DNA of 64,000 nt from the NCBI GenBank assembly GCA_000708835.1, contig DF236999.1:127876-191875 (forward strand), given 5' to 3'. Shown here one piece after another: positions 1 through 11,820 of this stretch. Both the position numbers and the translations under genes were made by a program. Each line of letters starts with the position of its first letter. Positions within the stretch are counted from its first letter, which is position 1. The stretch comes from Klebsormidium nitens. Its lineage: Eukaryota > Streptophyta > Klebsormidiophyceae > Klebsormidiales > Klebsormidiaceae. The notes beneath the pieces are model-generated. The model worked only from the letters and a program-made list of their open reading frames with translations. It was not told where the DNA came from and made no database searches.

Positions 1-3000
1 AGAAGAAGGTGAGCAAACACACCTCACCATCTCATTCTGATAGCGAAGCCGGATGGACGTTCCATTGGTGTGGAATGGCTCTGAAACTGCAATTCGAGTC
101 CTGTTGCCAGGTACTGTGTTGAGTATGGTGGTCGAACTGCTACATTCCTAAAGTTTAATGGTTGTTGCAGGCTAAGAAGTTGGCTGCAAAGATGAAGACA
201 TCGACCGTGGCAGGCTACACGGATGAAAGCAATCCTTTTGGTGACGCCAATCTCACGGAAAGGTAAGCTTAACTGGGTCTGCCCAAATGAAAGTTATCAG
301 GAGAGCAGGCAGTGGTGTAATTCCTTGGCAGTGCAATTGGAAGCATCCACTATAGATTATCCTGATTTTGTTATTGCCCAGTCTTTCCTCTTTGCGTCGG
401 GTAGAGGTCAGCCCTTGGTGGGCACTGAGCCTCTGACGGTGGTGTTTCAGGTTTGTCTGGCGGAAGAAGATCGAGAAGCACATTGCTGCGGGAGAGGATC
501 CAAAGGACTTGTTATCAGTAAAAGCCGAGAAGAGGAGGATTGCAGAACGCATGGTAAGCTCAGCTCTCTGCTGTTGTGCTCTTTCACTTCAATCGTATAC
601 ACTCGATTATTAGCCATGGATTATTGTGCTCTCGCGTCAATATTGGCTTCTGGTGACTGGAACTTCTTGTTAGCCAGTCTGTTGTGCTTCTTTGCAAACA
701 ATCATTTCTCGGCCTTGTTTCGCATTTACTGTGCTTCTGTTGAAAATCTATTGCAAAAAGCACAAGAAGAGAGCTCCGCAGATGCTGCTTGCACCTCCCT
801 TGCCAGTGCTACCAAACGTTGTGTCCTCACTGCCCTTTCTCCGTCCATTTTGCTGCAGGCCGAAATTGAGAAGGTGAAGAAACGGCGCGAGGAGCGTGAG
901 AAGGAAAAGGCACAGCGCGAGGAAGAGCAGGTAACTGTGTCTCCGCTCAAACAATTGGCAAACTGTAGCAAGGGACAATTATGCCGGAACCGAGTCGAGT
1001 CGGTTCCGAGTGTGCTGGAGATTGGTTGGTCAATCGTTTGTCAGTCAAGGTGGAGAAACTTTGTATGCGAGACGCTTTCCCCTTGATGATTGGGCTCACT
1101 ATCTTCTGCTGTGAGCATGACCATCTTTTGATGTACCACTGCAGGCCCTGCTCGCGAGGGAACGAGCCCGAGCAGAGTTTGACGACTTCGAAAAGAAGGA
1201 AGAAGAGGTAAGAACGGCACACTTGCTTTATCAGAAGTAGACTCCGCTTGAGAGAGGCAAAGCTTGATTGACGAATTCACGATTGGTCCTGCTGCCTCTT
1301 CCACGAGTCAAGACGCAACCTCGCCAGTCTGGTTTGTGACGCTCGACAAAGGTTGTCAAAACGTCCTCTTGAAGATACTTCCCGTCATTCTTGACTCCGG
1401 CCGTTTGCAGTTCCAATTTGAGATGTCCAAGGCGCGTGCGGAGATTCGCCTGCGGGAGGGCCGCGCCAAGCCCATCGACATCCTGGCCAAGAACCTGAAG
1501 CTCTCCGACGACTTCGACGTCGAAATCGACGAGCCCTATACCGTGTTCCAGGGCCTCGCCGTCTCCGACATGGAAGAGTTGCAGAAGGAGATCCGCATGT
1601 ACCAGGAACTAGATAGAGACCCTGTCCTGCACGCGGACTTCTGGGACGCAATGATGGTGATCTGTGAGTATGAGATAGCCGAAGGGAAGAGGCGGGACGC
1701 CTTGGAGTTGGCAAGGGTGAGAGGGGAGGACCCGCCTCCCGAGTATGCAATCGAGGATGCGGGGCTACATGCGTCGGTGGATGCGGACGTGAAGTCGATG
1801 CTGACGGGCAAAAACCACGAGGAGCTGGCCAAGATGGAGGCGCAGATTCAGGAGAAGATGGCGCAGGGTACCGCCAAGGTAAACACTCTTCCCAACCTGG
1901 TCCTATTCATTTCCGCGAACCACTGTTTCCGATACAACCATCTGCCGCTTTTGTTGACAGCAACTTTCAATAGACACTTTTCAGACGCTTCCCTTGTTCA
2001 GGCCCAGCCGTGCTACCATCTGTCATAGCTCCTCCCGTCCATCCACCCTTTGCAATCTCATCGCTTTGCTCTTTCGAATGCGGATTGCATTGTTCGCCAA
2101 TAGATCATCATCTCCCACACCTCCGTTGTCGGCGCTCATCACATACGCATCCCCACCAAATGGTGCAGGTGGTGGAGTACTGGGAGGCCGTGCTGAAGCG
2201 GCTCAAGGTGTTCAAGGCCCAGGCGCGCCTGCGCCACATCCACGCGCAGCTCCTCAAGGAGCACCTCGCGCGCCTCCAGGCGCCCACCCGCGAGGAGCGC
2301 GAGGGCGCGCGCGCTGTGCTGGCAGGCACCGCTCCCCCGGTAGAAAGGGAGGAGACCCCCGAGGACGATATCTACAGGGAGGACCCCGTGTCATACTCCC
2401 CGGAACCCGAGCCGGAAGCAGAGCAAACGGAGGGAGCGCAAGCGGCGAAGGAACCGCCGCCGGCGGAGGAGCTGATTGAATACGATGGGGCGCTGTCGCC
2501 GGAGCCGTACCGGCCGGGGGCGGATGAGGTGGTGGTGGACGCAGAAGCGGACCAGCTGGAGCAGGTAAGTGGGTGTGATTGGCCTGGAAACGAGCGGGTT
2601 TGAGGGCTGGTGGTTGTGTGTCGTGTCAGGGCAAGCGCACAGGGCCACAGAAAGAGATCTCTGACAGATTGCAGTCTTGAAAGAAAGTCTTCACTCGGCG
2701 TGCGCCCTTGAACGCGTCAGAATTTCAACCGGTCCGGCAAGGTTGATGTTAATGTTGATCTGCCATTTGAGTTGGAGGGGGCGGTCGAACTGAGATTCCT
2801 TTGCAAGCCGAAGCCGCCACGTCTTGAACGGGTTTCGGAAGGTGCTCCGGCAGAGAGTCTGCCTGCATTTCTGACCTGTCCGTTTTGCTCGTGTTAAACG
2901 GCCGGGAGTGCTAGCGAAGCAGATTGCAATAGTTTTGCAAGCACCCTTCCTGTCATTCGGACCACCGAGCGCCTAGCATTCTTCATTTGCAAGCAGAGAC

Positions 3001-4435
3001 TTGTGCACTTTCGGACCACTATTGTAGGCGCTTTCAAGCGCTCTCGCCCTGCGAGTCCATGATTGGGCTTTAAAGGTACAGTTGCTACATCTCCTGTCCG
3101 TTCGATTCCAGCCCGCCGTGAGTGAAGCTGAAGGCTCTTTAACACACTCAGCGTCAATCAAGGTCTCAGACACGAATACTGACGTCACCCCTGTACGCCT
3201 CTCCCAGGACCGCAAGCGGCTGATCGTTCTGCAGCGCGAGCGGCGGAAGGCTCAGGCGGCGAACGCGGCGCCCAGCCAACAGGACGACGACGAGCGCACC
3301 CTTACTGCGGAGGAGAGGGCGCTGGCCAACCGGGCAATGGGGGCCGACCCGGGGGACGTCGCGTTCGGGGGAGAGGTCAACCTGGAGTCGCAGGTGAGGC
3401 GTGACTCTTGGCGACACCCAGCAAACAGCACCCATTTTGTCCTTTTCAATGTTGTCAGAAGATTTTTGAGAAACGAATATGGGACACTTTCTCCTCGACT
3501 TTTGAGAATCGGAATTTTCGTCCTGAGTCAGTGGAGGGAGACAAACGGGTCCACTTGCAGAGGGCGTTCTTCGTGGAGATTTTGATGTCCAAGGAAGATG
3601 AAGCGGACACTTTTTCTTCCTAACATAAGTACTTGGAGCTCGATTCATTTGATTCATTTGAGTTCATTCTTGAGCCCAATTCCAGGAACCAATCCCTACG
3701 CTGCTGACGCAGGTTTACTGGTGGCACGACAAGTACCGGCCGCGCAAGCCCAAGTACTTCAACCGGGTGCACACGGGGTACGAGTGGAACAAGTACAACC
3801 AGACGCACTACGACCACGACAACCCGCCCCCCAAGGTGGTGCAGGGCTACAAGTTCAACATCTTCTACCCGGACCTTATCGACAAGACCAAGGCGCCCTC
3901 CTTTGTCATCGAGGAAGACCCCACCAGCAAGAACGGCGAGACGTGCATGCTGCGCTTCCACGCTGGGCCGCCCTACGAGGTACGTACCGTGTTATTCCAA
4001 GCTAACTTAGAACGAGAATCTGTTCGGCACTGCTTTTGCTTACCGGGGTGGTGCGAAAGGCAATGGCAGTCAACTGCAAAACCTGTTCGGATCTTAGTGG
4101 CCGACTTCCGGTTCTGTCTCCTGCTCCTCTACTTGGTTTGTTTTACTCTGAAGCGATGTTGGTAGACTCAAAGTGCCTGTCAAACTATTTTGCCTGCTCA
4201 ACAAGTGCGTGCTTTTAGGCCTCTCTCCATGAGTTCCTTGACTCTAGAACAGCGTTTGCGCCATGGTCAGAACCGCAGGGTAATGATTCTTCATGGTTCA
4301 CGGTTGCAGGATATTGCCTTCCGCATCGTCAACAAAGAATGGGAGTACTCGCACAAGAAGGGCTTCAAGTCTATCTTCGAGCGGGGTATTTTGCACCTGT
4401 ACTTCAACTTTATTCGACACAGGTATCGTCGTTGA
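1..4435 (+). CDS. CACTIN: Cactin (spliceosome-associated protein), 3' part
   Basis: Cactin is a conserved nuclear protein that associates with the spliceosome and supports faithful pre-mRNA splicing. Visible exons: 1-8 (partial), 171-262, 451-553, 859-930, 1145-1207, 1411-1878, 2169-2564, 3208-3393, 3713-3979, 4310-4435; all junctions are GT-AG and in frame. The first full exon encodes the conserved GYTDESNPFGDANLTER block, followed by FVWRKKIEK, a charged EKVKKRREER stretch (likely coiled coil) and the middle cactin domain (FQFEMSKARAEIRLREGRAK onward). The last two exons give the hallmark C-terminal domain: VYWWHDKYRPRKPKYFNRVH, HTGYEWNKYNQTHYDHDNPP, YKFNIFYPDL, MLRFHAGPPYE, and the terminal NKEWEYSHKKGFKSIFERG and YFNFIRHRYRR before TGA. 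The 5' end of the gene lies outside the window. An acidic, less conserved linker lies around 2330-2564. Identification is very secure. Confidence 0.96.
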
Positions 4436-5939
4436 GTTTGATGTAGCCACTCGTTTGCCCATTCTTGACGGCAAGCTTTATGACTTAGAAAAGATGTCCC
4501 GGGTACTGCAAAGTCCTCAAGCAATCCTGTACCGTGCAAAGGTGGTCATAAATATTCACTCATCAAACATTGCATGACGCATCTTGAAAGTGCTCCGACA
4601 ACGCTTGAGCTCCATCCTACAAGAGCATGCAAGGTCAAACTTGGTGGCCCACAATGCATGATATTGGCAGCGCTTGGTAGTGCTCATGTACAAGCACTTA
4701 GCCTGACTGCGCTGCTGACTGAGGCGCGTTGCCTATGATAGCGCAGCAATCGAGATGCCTTCTCCTCACTGAGTCTGGCTCTCGTGAGTCACTGGCGCGG
4801 CGCGCTGTCCACAGTTTTAACTGAGGATGCTATCGAACGTACACTACCGTACTACTATAGGTTCTAGGTCACTTGAGTCTAGAGCCTGTTAGGAAACCTA
4901 TAGGTAGACATAGTAATCGCACATGCATGATACTTTTTGGCTTATTGTATGATACAAATTTGTATATCATGCATCCTCGATTGATTGGATGATGTGTGAA
5001 TGAACCAAAATGATACCACCGGGCATCTTTTGTCCCTTTTAATGGCCCCCATTTACATATCTGGGATCAACGAAAAGAGTTTATTTACACTAGAATAAGG
5101 ACCAACGTAGTAAAGATCGTCGTCTGCAGGAGGTCTCCTGTCAATATATGATCTAGCATATTGGTCATATTGGTCAGTTCTTATGCTTTAAAAAGGCTAG
5201 CTTTCGACAACAAAGATACGTAACTTAGGCACAAACCGGCTTTAAAAAGACGTAAGAATTTAAGAAACACGGGAACTTACCAGAAAACTTTACTTCAATC
5301 TCTGTTAACGGAACTGGGTTATATCAAGCAACCTAGCAACTCCAAGACCTCGTCGACTGAATGATACATCATGCATGTCATGCCGCCCCTCTGATAGAAC
5401 AATGCTATCATACACAAATCGGTTTCTATGCCTATATAGAGTCTAGATTCTGACTCCAGTTTGGCGCATGCATGTTACTGGTCAGGAAATCAGATCTTTT
5501 AGATTCTGTTCAGTTTTGGGATGGTCACAAGCCTTCGATCTTTCGATTGTAGTAGATCCTACGGTGCAATGTTGTCCATAAGACTCGTAAAATGGCCACA
5601 TTCGCACGAATGTGTTGCCAACTTGCCACGCGTCCCAATCGCTGAGCTCCGAGTGTCGAAAGGGGCCGTTCGGAATCTTGGAAGAGGGTCATATGGGGGA
5701 TCCCTATGCCTAGGATATGTCTGGTCTCGCAACCTTCCATGCAGTTGAACCTTCCTCATCCACGTCCAGACCCAATACCTCCTGTGGGGCTTACAGTCTA
5801 CTGGAAGGAGAGTTATCTCCACTAGTTCCCAATGCGCAGCAGTCAAGCAGCACAGAACGCCCAGCAGATGCAGACACTGCGGGAGCTGCGGTGAAGCCCG
5901 TCCCGCGCCGCCCCAGCGGCTTGCCTGCGGACACTCGGC
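4436..5939. other. intergenic region downstream of Cactin and upstream of the WD40 gene
   Basis: About 1.5 kb between two same-strand genes. It is AT-richer than its flanks, especially 4850-5530. It holds short imperfect palindromes around ATACAAATTTGTAT near 4950 and several ATGCATGAT words. The last ~200 bases are probably the 5' UTR and promoter of the next gene. No conserved coding exon was recognised. Confidence 0.6.
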
Positions 5940-8900
5940 ATGGCAAATGCCGTTGGTGGCGCGTTTGCTGGGGCTTTTGGATCTGTAGCCATACCCCTGC
6001 AAGCCTTACAAAGTTTTGTCCAAGTGTACAACGACATATGCGTTGCGCGAAAAGCAATGACCTTCAATGAGGAGCGCGGGGAACAACTGAAGAACCGGGT
6101 CCGGTTCGTGTCGCACCAGCTGCAGAGGAAGTATCAGATTCTGGAAGCAGACATACAGGCGGGGAGGTTGAGGGGGCAAGATGCCGAACTATTCGCGTAA
6201 GTCTGCTCTTGTATCTGACGAAGCGAGTGTGCTGCAAAAGGTTCAACCATGAAAGAAGAATCGGCACTTGCTTGACTTGTTTGCCTGCCTCCCAACATGG
6301 TGCTAAGCATCCCAGATTGAGGAAGCTGTGATATGTGAGCACTGGAATTTCCTTACCGTTGCTAGTTGCAGATTGAGACTGATAGCCCCCAGTCAAGGAA
6401 CCACATTGGGACCAACATACTAATCTGCATCATTAAAATCTGTGCTTTGAGGAAGCATCTGTCTCGTCAAAGAAAATGTAGTGAGAAGTTGGGCAAGCAG
6501 ATATAACTCCTTATCTTCCAGGAGCTGCATTCATGCAAAAAGAAGGTTCTGCATGATTTGCAAAGGCTCATTGAAGCTTGGAATAACATCCAGCTTGGTC
6601 GCGATTCTGTACTTCTTGGACAACACTGCTTTTGCATACCGTATTTTGGACTTGCTGTCTAGAGCTAGAACTGCAGTTTGCGGCTTGAACATTGTCCTTT
6701 CAAGAGTCTTGGTGCTAGTTTGCAGCCAATTTACCTGGCCTACTGAGCTTTGCCTACTCCAGTCTTTCAAAGAAGCTGCTTTTTAAAGCAGTACTTTTTG
6801 AATGCGTCATAAAAGCAGCCAGCTGACTTCCCTCATACACAAAGTCATGGAAAGAATGGGTGTCCGAGGGTTTTCCAGTTGAAAATGAGAAATGGTCTAG
6901 GTAGACCAAGGCAGATGCGTCTTTCTACTGGGAATCTCAAGCTCATGGTCAGGGGATCCCCCATGATAAGTGTCCGTCTGCTCCTGTTCCACTTGCAGCT
7001 AATACTTGCATGCATAATGTATGGTATCACGACAAGAACTTTATACGCAAGCATGCCAGAACATTGGCAAATTACAACAAATTCGGGCTCCTCAAGCTGC
7101 TCCTCAAGTGACTGCAACGAGTGTTTCCATCTTCCCCCACACTTCGGGTGTTCCCCTGAAACTTGCCCAACCTACATGCTTAGCCTTCAACTAGATTGCT
7201 GAGCATCTCAAAACCTGTTTCTGTGTGCAGTGAGCGCGTGATGGCCTTCCGCGCGGTGCTTGTGCAGGCGCTGACAATCATCACCCGCTGCAAGGGCAAC
7301 AAGCTTTACCGCTCTGCCAATGCCAAGTCGATCAAGGAGGACATTGTCAGCATCAACGTGCAAATCACGTAAGTTCTTGGAACAATGGAGAGACTGTTGT
7401 CCAGTTGCAAGGTATTTCAAAGGATTTGATATAGGTGCTCGTCACATGTTTTTCCTCAATGTTCGTGACAATATAATCTTCACACCAAAGAGTGCTTGGG
7501 GCTAAGGGACTGTCATTGGCTCTCATTCTGCCATTGGCTCTCATTCTCCTGAGCAGAGGAGAAGGTTACAAAAGAGATAATCCGAAACATTCTGAGGCAC
7601 ACCTGTCTTCACAACTGCGCCGCTGTCTCTGCTATTGGTTCAGTACGCTCTCAACGGCCAGACACGCTGCCTTCTTCTACCTTGCAGCGATTGCATCAAC
7701 GACATGCACCTCCCCTCCATCTCATTCAGCTCATCTTCCACCAGCTCCAACGAAAGCGAAATCCTGGAACGAACTCTGAGCAATGCACTTGAGGATTCCC
7801 CAAGTTCGAGCGGCATTTCCGACGAAGGCAGCTCCAGCGCACCCGGACCGTCCGCGAAAGAGATCGAGAATCTCAAGGGCTACGCCACAAGACAACTCCA
7901 ACTGCTGGGGCTGTTCACGAATCAGGAGATCATGGCGTTCACTGAGTACGTGCAGGTAAGGCAGCCTCTCGTTTCCGTGCTCGAACCTTGTGGATCCGTT
8001 CTCTCGCCTATAGCTTCGGTGTGGCTCAGGACTTTGCTCTCTGGGCTGTCGTTCCGTTCTCCGGCTTGTGCTTCCGATTCTTTGAAGCATGTTTTTTCTT
8101 CCTCTGACCTATGGTTCCGTTCTCAAGCCTTGTATTCCGTTCTCTGGCCCAAGACTTCGTTCTCTAGCATACGCTTTGTTCTCTAGCCCCATCATCCGAG
8201 TTCTATGACCCTTGATCCCCATCCGCTGGCCCGTGATTCCTATTCCTGATTCCCAAGCCTCTACTGACTGAACAACAACCCCCTCGCTTCGTTTCGTTCT
8301 TCCCTCGTTTCCCCATTGCACCACCTAACCAAAGGATTTGCGGTCAGACACGGTTCGACCCTTCGTCCGCCTGGTTGACCTCTGCACCAACAGAATCCCA
8401 ACCCTGAGTCCGAAGCTGAGCTGCCTCGCACAAGATTTCGCCAGTTTCACCGTTGACGAGTGGCCTGACTCTGCATGGATGAGAGTCTTTCTCTATTGAG
8501 AGTTGTCCTTAGCTCATGCTTAAACCTCTTTTGTTTCGGCGGCTGTCGTAAGACTTTCCTGACAGACGAGAAGCGTGCCCACTAACGAAAGGATCGGTCG
8601 CTGATCATCGGTTTTGCGCCTCACGCAGGCCGTGGTTCGCGGATACGGCATGACCTGCCTCCACAACAAAATGGCAACCGACCTGCCGTTCGCAACCCTT
8701 CGCAGCCCGGGGCCCGTCTTTTGCCCCGCGACTCTCCCGCCCCGTCTCAACCCCGCGCACCGCTCCCCGGTGTCCGCCCTCGCCGTCCGGATCGACACCG
8801 GAGACGTCTTTAGCGGACACCGGAACGGCGTCGTCTGCATGTGGATGAACGGCGTCTGCGCGGCCGTCTTCGGGGCGCAGTCCGCCGTTCCGGTCACCGC

Positions 8901-9753
8901 GCTCCTGGTCATGCCGGACGGAACGCTGGTCGTGGGCAACGGGCGGGGGGGCCTGCGGGCCCGCTCAACGGACCCCCCTTATGCTGACATGCCGAGCACG
9001 GACTACGAGCAACCGGGGGCGATTACCGCCTTGGCCGCCAGCGACGGGGGGGTGCTTTTCAGCGGGGACTTGACGGGGGGGATCGTGGTGTGGGCCCCCG
9101 GCTTCAGCGCTCCACGGCCGTACTTGAAAGCGCACGTCAAAGCCGTGACCGCGCTTTGCGTCACGCCGCGCAACGACTCGGACCAGGTTTTCGCCTTCAG
9201 CGGGGGTGCCGACGGGAAGATACGGGCGTGGGCTTTCCCCGAGCTCGTCTCCCCGCCTTGGGACGCGCACTTTGAAGTCCGATCTTGCGGAGGCCCGGTG
9301 CGCGCGCTCGCGCTCTCTGCGGACGCGAGCGCACTGTACAGCGTCCGCGGCAAGGGGCACGTGGCCCGGTGGGCCGTTCCGGGCGCGGACAAAAAGTGCG
9401 CGCTTGAGATTTCCCAGCTGGGAGGGGGGCCGCTGGCAGTCACCGAGCGGGGGCTGCTCCTCGGCGCGGCCAACCACCGGTGCCATGTGGCGGCCTGGCA
9501 CGTGGGGGAGCTGACACCGGAGAACGTGCAATTTTTGAAGCAGTCATCGGACCCGAAGCGACCGATCCCCTGCGGAGGCGCGGGGTTGCTGCTGGGTGAC
9601 AGTATTTATGGGCGGGGGAAGGGCACTCTCGGGCCGTTGGATGAGATCACGGTTATAAAAGTGGTGGAGATTGGGGCCCCGGGGGCTCAGGCACTGCTTG
9701 TGACCGGGCACAAGGACGGGGGGGTCCGCATCTCGAAGGTGGCTTCGTGGTAG
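5940..9753 (+). CDS. helical-bundle (MCA/HeLo-like) N-terminus fused to WD40 repeats
   Basis: Preferred model: exons 5940-6196, 7231-7368, 7688-7955, 8629-9753, which sum to 1788 nt (595 aa) in frame. The start is the first ATG after an in-frame stop at 5892. Residues 1-~150 are predicted helical (IPLQALQSFVQVYNDICVA, then GEQLKNRVRFVSHQLQRK, then RVMAFRAVLVQALTIITRCK and KSIKEDIVSINVQI). This resembles the four-helix N-terminal domains of plant MCA/MLKL-type and HeLo proteins. A Ser-rich linker (about 165-200) follows. The last exon encodes a WD40-type beta-propeller with units such as PVSALAVRIDTGDVFSGH..GVVCMW, GAITALAASDGGVLFSGD..GIVVW and AVTALCVTP..FSGGADGKIRAW. The role is unknown. By analogy, helical-bundle/WD40 combinations act as membrane-linked or immune-type signalling scaffolds; this is inference. 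An exon-like block in intron 1 is listed separately. Confidence 0.72.
6522..6640 (+). other. exon-like block inside intron 1 of the WD40 gene
   Basis: Preceded by a good acceptor (TTATCTTCCAG). Read from 6522 in phase 0 it encodes an amphipathic helix-like stretch beginning ELHSCKKKVLHDLQRLIEAW, similar in pattern to helical-bundle segments. Its incoming phase (0) does not match the outgoing phase (2) of exon 5940-6196, although its outgoing phase fits the next exon at 7231. It may be a decayed or alternative exon, or chance. Confidence 0.35.
7990..8205 (+). repeat. degenerate ~20-24 bp minisatellite in intron 3 of the WD40 gene
   Basis: At least six diverged copies of a unit built on CCGTTCTCTNGCC occur in succession (for example CCGTTCTCTCGCC, CCGTTCTCCGGC, CCGTTCTCAAGCC, CCGTTCTCTGGCC, CGTTCTCTAGC, TGTTCTCTAGCCCC), with spacing of roughly 20-30 bases. 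The array is pyrimidine-rich on the + strand and lies wholly within the 7956-8628 intron. Confidence 0.55.
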
Positions 9754-11820
9754 CGACCGTGGCAAGCGTGTTGTGTTGTGTTGGTCGCCCTTGGCTGTGT
9801 TTTGCTGGGGAGTCGACAAGTGAAACCTGAGCATGAACTAGTCGCGCCGGGGATTGTAACAACTGTAAATACGGCTCCCGAATGTGCCTCCTCTAGTCGG
9901 ATGAAAAACGTGTGGGTGGCAATAGATGGTTCTATTGGGTAAAGCATAGCTGCGACGCGATTGGTGTTGAGGTTGCTAAGAGCCGCAGCGGGGTACTGCA
10001 TTTCTTCGCGGGCCACGTGGTCAACGTACTACTCATTCTCAGGTTTAGCGAAACCACGCCAGGGATCTGATGCCCGATTTCATGGATCACCAGTTTAGAA
10101 CCTGACGTTATGTCAACTTAACGGGACCCACCAACAGTGCATAAGCGACTAGGGCCCGCAGTTTCTAAAGCAGCTCCGGCGCCACACCGACCGGTCCTCG
10201 GCGCGCCGCCCACCAGGGACAATTGTGGCTATTAAAGCCCGCACGATTTTGCATAAGTGAGTCAGTGACACTTATGGAGTCTTGAACATCTGGTGTCACG
10301 CTGTATGTAAATGTGTTCAAATTGCGTGCACCACGCTGGTAACGCAGTGGGTATTCTGAATTGGACGCCATGACAGTTGGCTTGCACAATTTGTCAACGA
10401 GATTTGCCGAGGTTGGTGGATATCTTAGATAATTGTCGAATCGTAATTCGGAATAACGGTCTCAATTGGATTGTACGTGTGATTGCTCCCGGTCGCGCAA
10501 GCACGCCGGGTCCTCGGATCCATGATCGGCGGCTTAGTACACCATGCATGTTCATGATCATTTGACTTGCAGCCGTAGCAAGCTTAGTACACCATGTGCA
10601 TGTTTGATCATTTGACGCGTGCAGCCGTAGCAAGCTTAGTACACCATGTGCATGTTTGATCATTTGACTTGCAGCCGTAGCAAGCTTAGTACACCATGCA
10701 TGTTTGATCATTTGATTTGCAAATCGAGCGATCAACCGTTGAACAAACCATCCCGGGTCTGCCGGAGACCGTGCTCCATGGCCATGGCGGCTAAGGGCGT
10801 TAGTAAAATAGAAGTTACAATCTTCTTATTAATTGTTCCTATACTGAGGATTTGAACCATCTGGCAGGCCACGCATTGCATGGCCGCCATGCCGCGCGCC
10901 ATCTCTGTCACGGTGTGTTGTGACTTTGCCATGTGACATCATCGCTTCAAATTGAAGCCTGTACACGTTCATGCCTACCGTCGGTACGATGTCCGGTCAT
11001 GCCAATTAAAATGTCCGGAATTTGCATGCCAGCATGCTGCGGTGCATGCCTGTCTCAGACTCATGTACTCATGTGAAGATGCGGATAGGAGGATATTTAC
11101 TGAAAGCGAGCGCGCCGTGCGCCGTACATACTGGCACAACTTTGCAAACCGGACAAGTCACTAGACACTGTCATGGCTCACGACGGGTTTGCACGTCACT
11201 GACTCCATCAACAACACTGCAGCATACCGCGGCATCAATTCTTGAACGGGATGTGAGTCTTGAGTTCCGGGTTCAACGGCTAGCATGCTCGGTCAAGGTA
11301 CGTTGACCACAGTGACTTGCCCGAGATATAACAGATGCTACACGAGCAAATGGCAAAGTGATTGTTACTCCATCCGATTTCAATGTCTACCAATTAGTCA
11401 GGATTCATGAGCAAGCTTGTTCCCAGAACCTACTACTTGTATTACGTCTTCGTTTTCTTGGAACAACATCAGAAGGATTGTCAGCGATCTTGCCAAGCGG
11501 AATCCACCAAAATCAGTGTTTGAGCGACTGTAATTACACATTCTTTATATTTTAGTTTGAAATACCTAATTGGAAGTGCTGAGCTAGTACGAAATCAAAG
11601 AAGGGACTTTGAGCTACTGGGGTACGATGATGTACGTAAATCAAGGCTCACCGCAGGCTCTACTCAAGCAACCCGGTCACTACGCAGCTACATTCACAGC
11701 TGCAAATCTCACGCTCAAATCCCTTCCTCGATGACACGGACCTTTCCCAAAGCCTGTCCCTACACAACGTTAGCCTGTAAACGCGCGCAAAACCTGTCGA
11801 GCAAAGAGCAGCTCCCCAAA
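9754..11820. other. convergent intergenic region with a tandem repeat
   Basis: Lies between the 3' ends of the WD40 gene (+) and the ABCG gene (-). It contains the 52-bp tandem array at 10533-10716. A pair of related GC-rich words, CCATGGCCATGGCGGC near 10777 and GCATGGCCGCCATGCCGCG near 10880, flanks a short AT-rich stretch. No conserved exon was recognised. Confidence 0.6.
10533..10716. repeat. 52-bp tandem repeat, about 3.5 copies
   Basis: The unit starts CTTAGTACACCATG, continues with CATGTTTGATCATTTGAC and ends with GCAGCCGTAGCAAG. Copies begin at about 10533, 10585, 10637 and 10685. They differ by a few substitutions and by a 2-4 base deletion in the GTGCATG part. Reading frames crossing the array are by-products of the repeat and are not considered genes. 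Confidence 0.85.

Noticed and set aside
1385-1750. Arg/Pro-rich minus-strand frame
   Set aside because: Antisense shadow of a long Cactin exon; its composition reflects codon bias of the sense strand.
8965-9531. 188-codon minus-strand frame
   Set aside because: Antisense of the GC-rich WD40 exon, with no family resemblance.
10533-10716. Possible CRISPR-like array
   Set aside because: Repeats are directly adjoining with no unique spacers, and the sequence is clearly eukaryotic.
10394-10735. Minus-strand frame with repeated CTKLATAASQ-type peptides
   Set aside because: It is the translation of the 52-bp tandem repeat in one frame; there is no splice or homology support.
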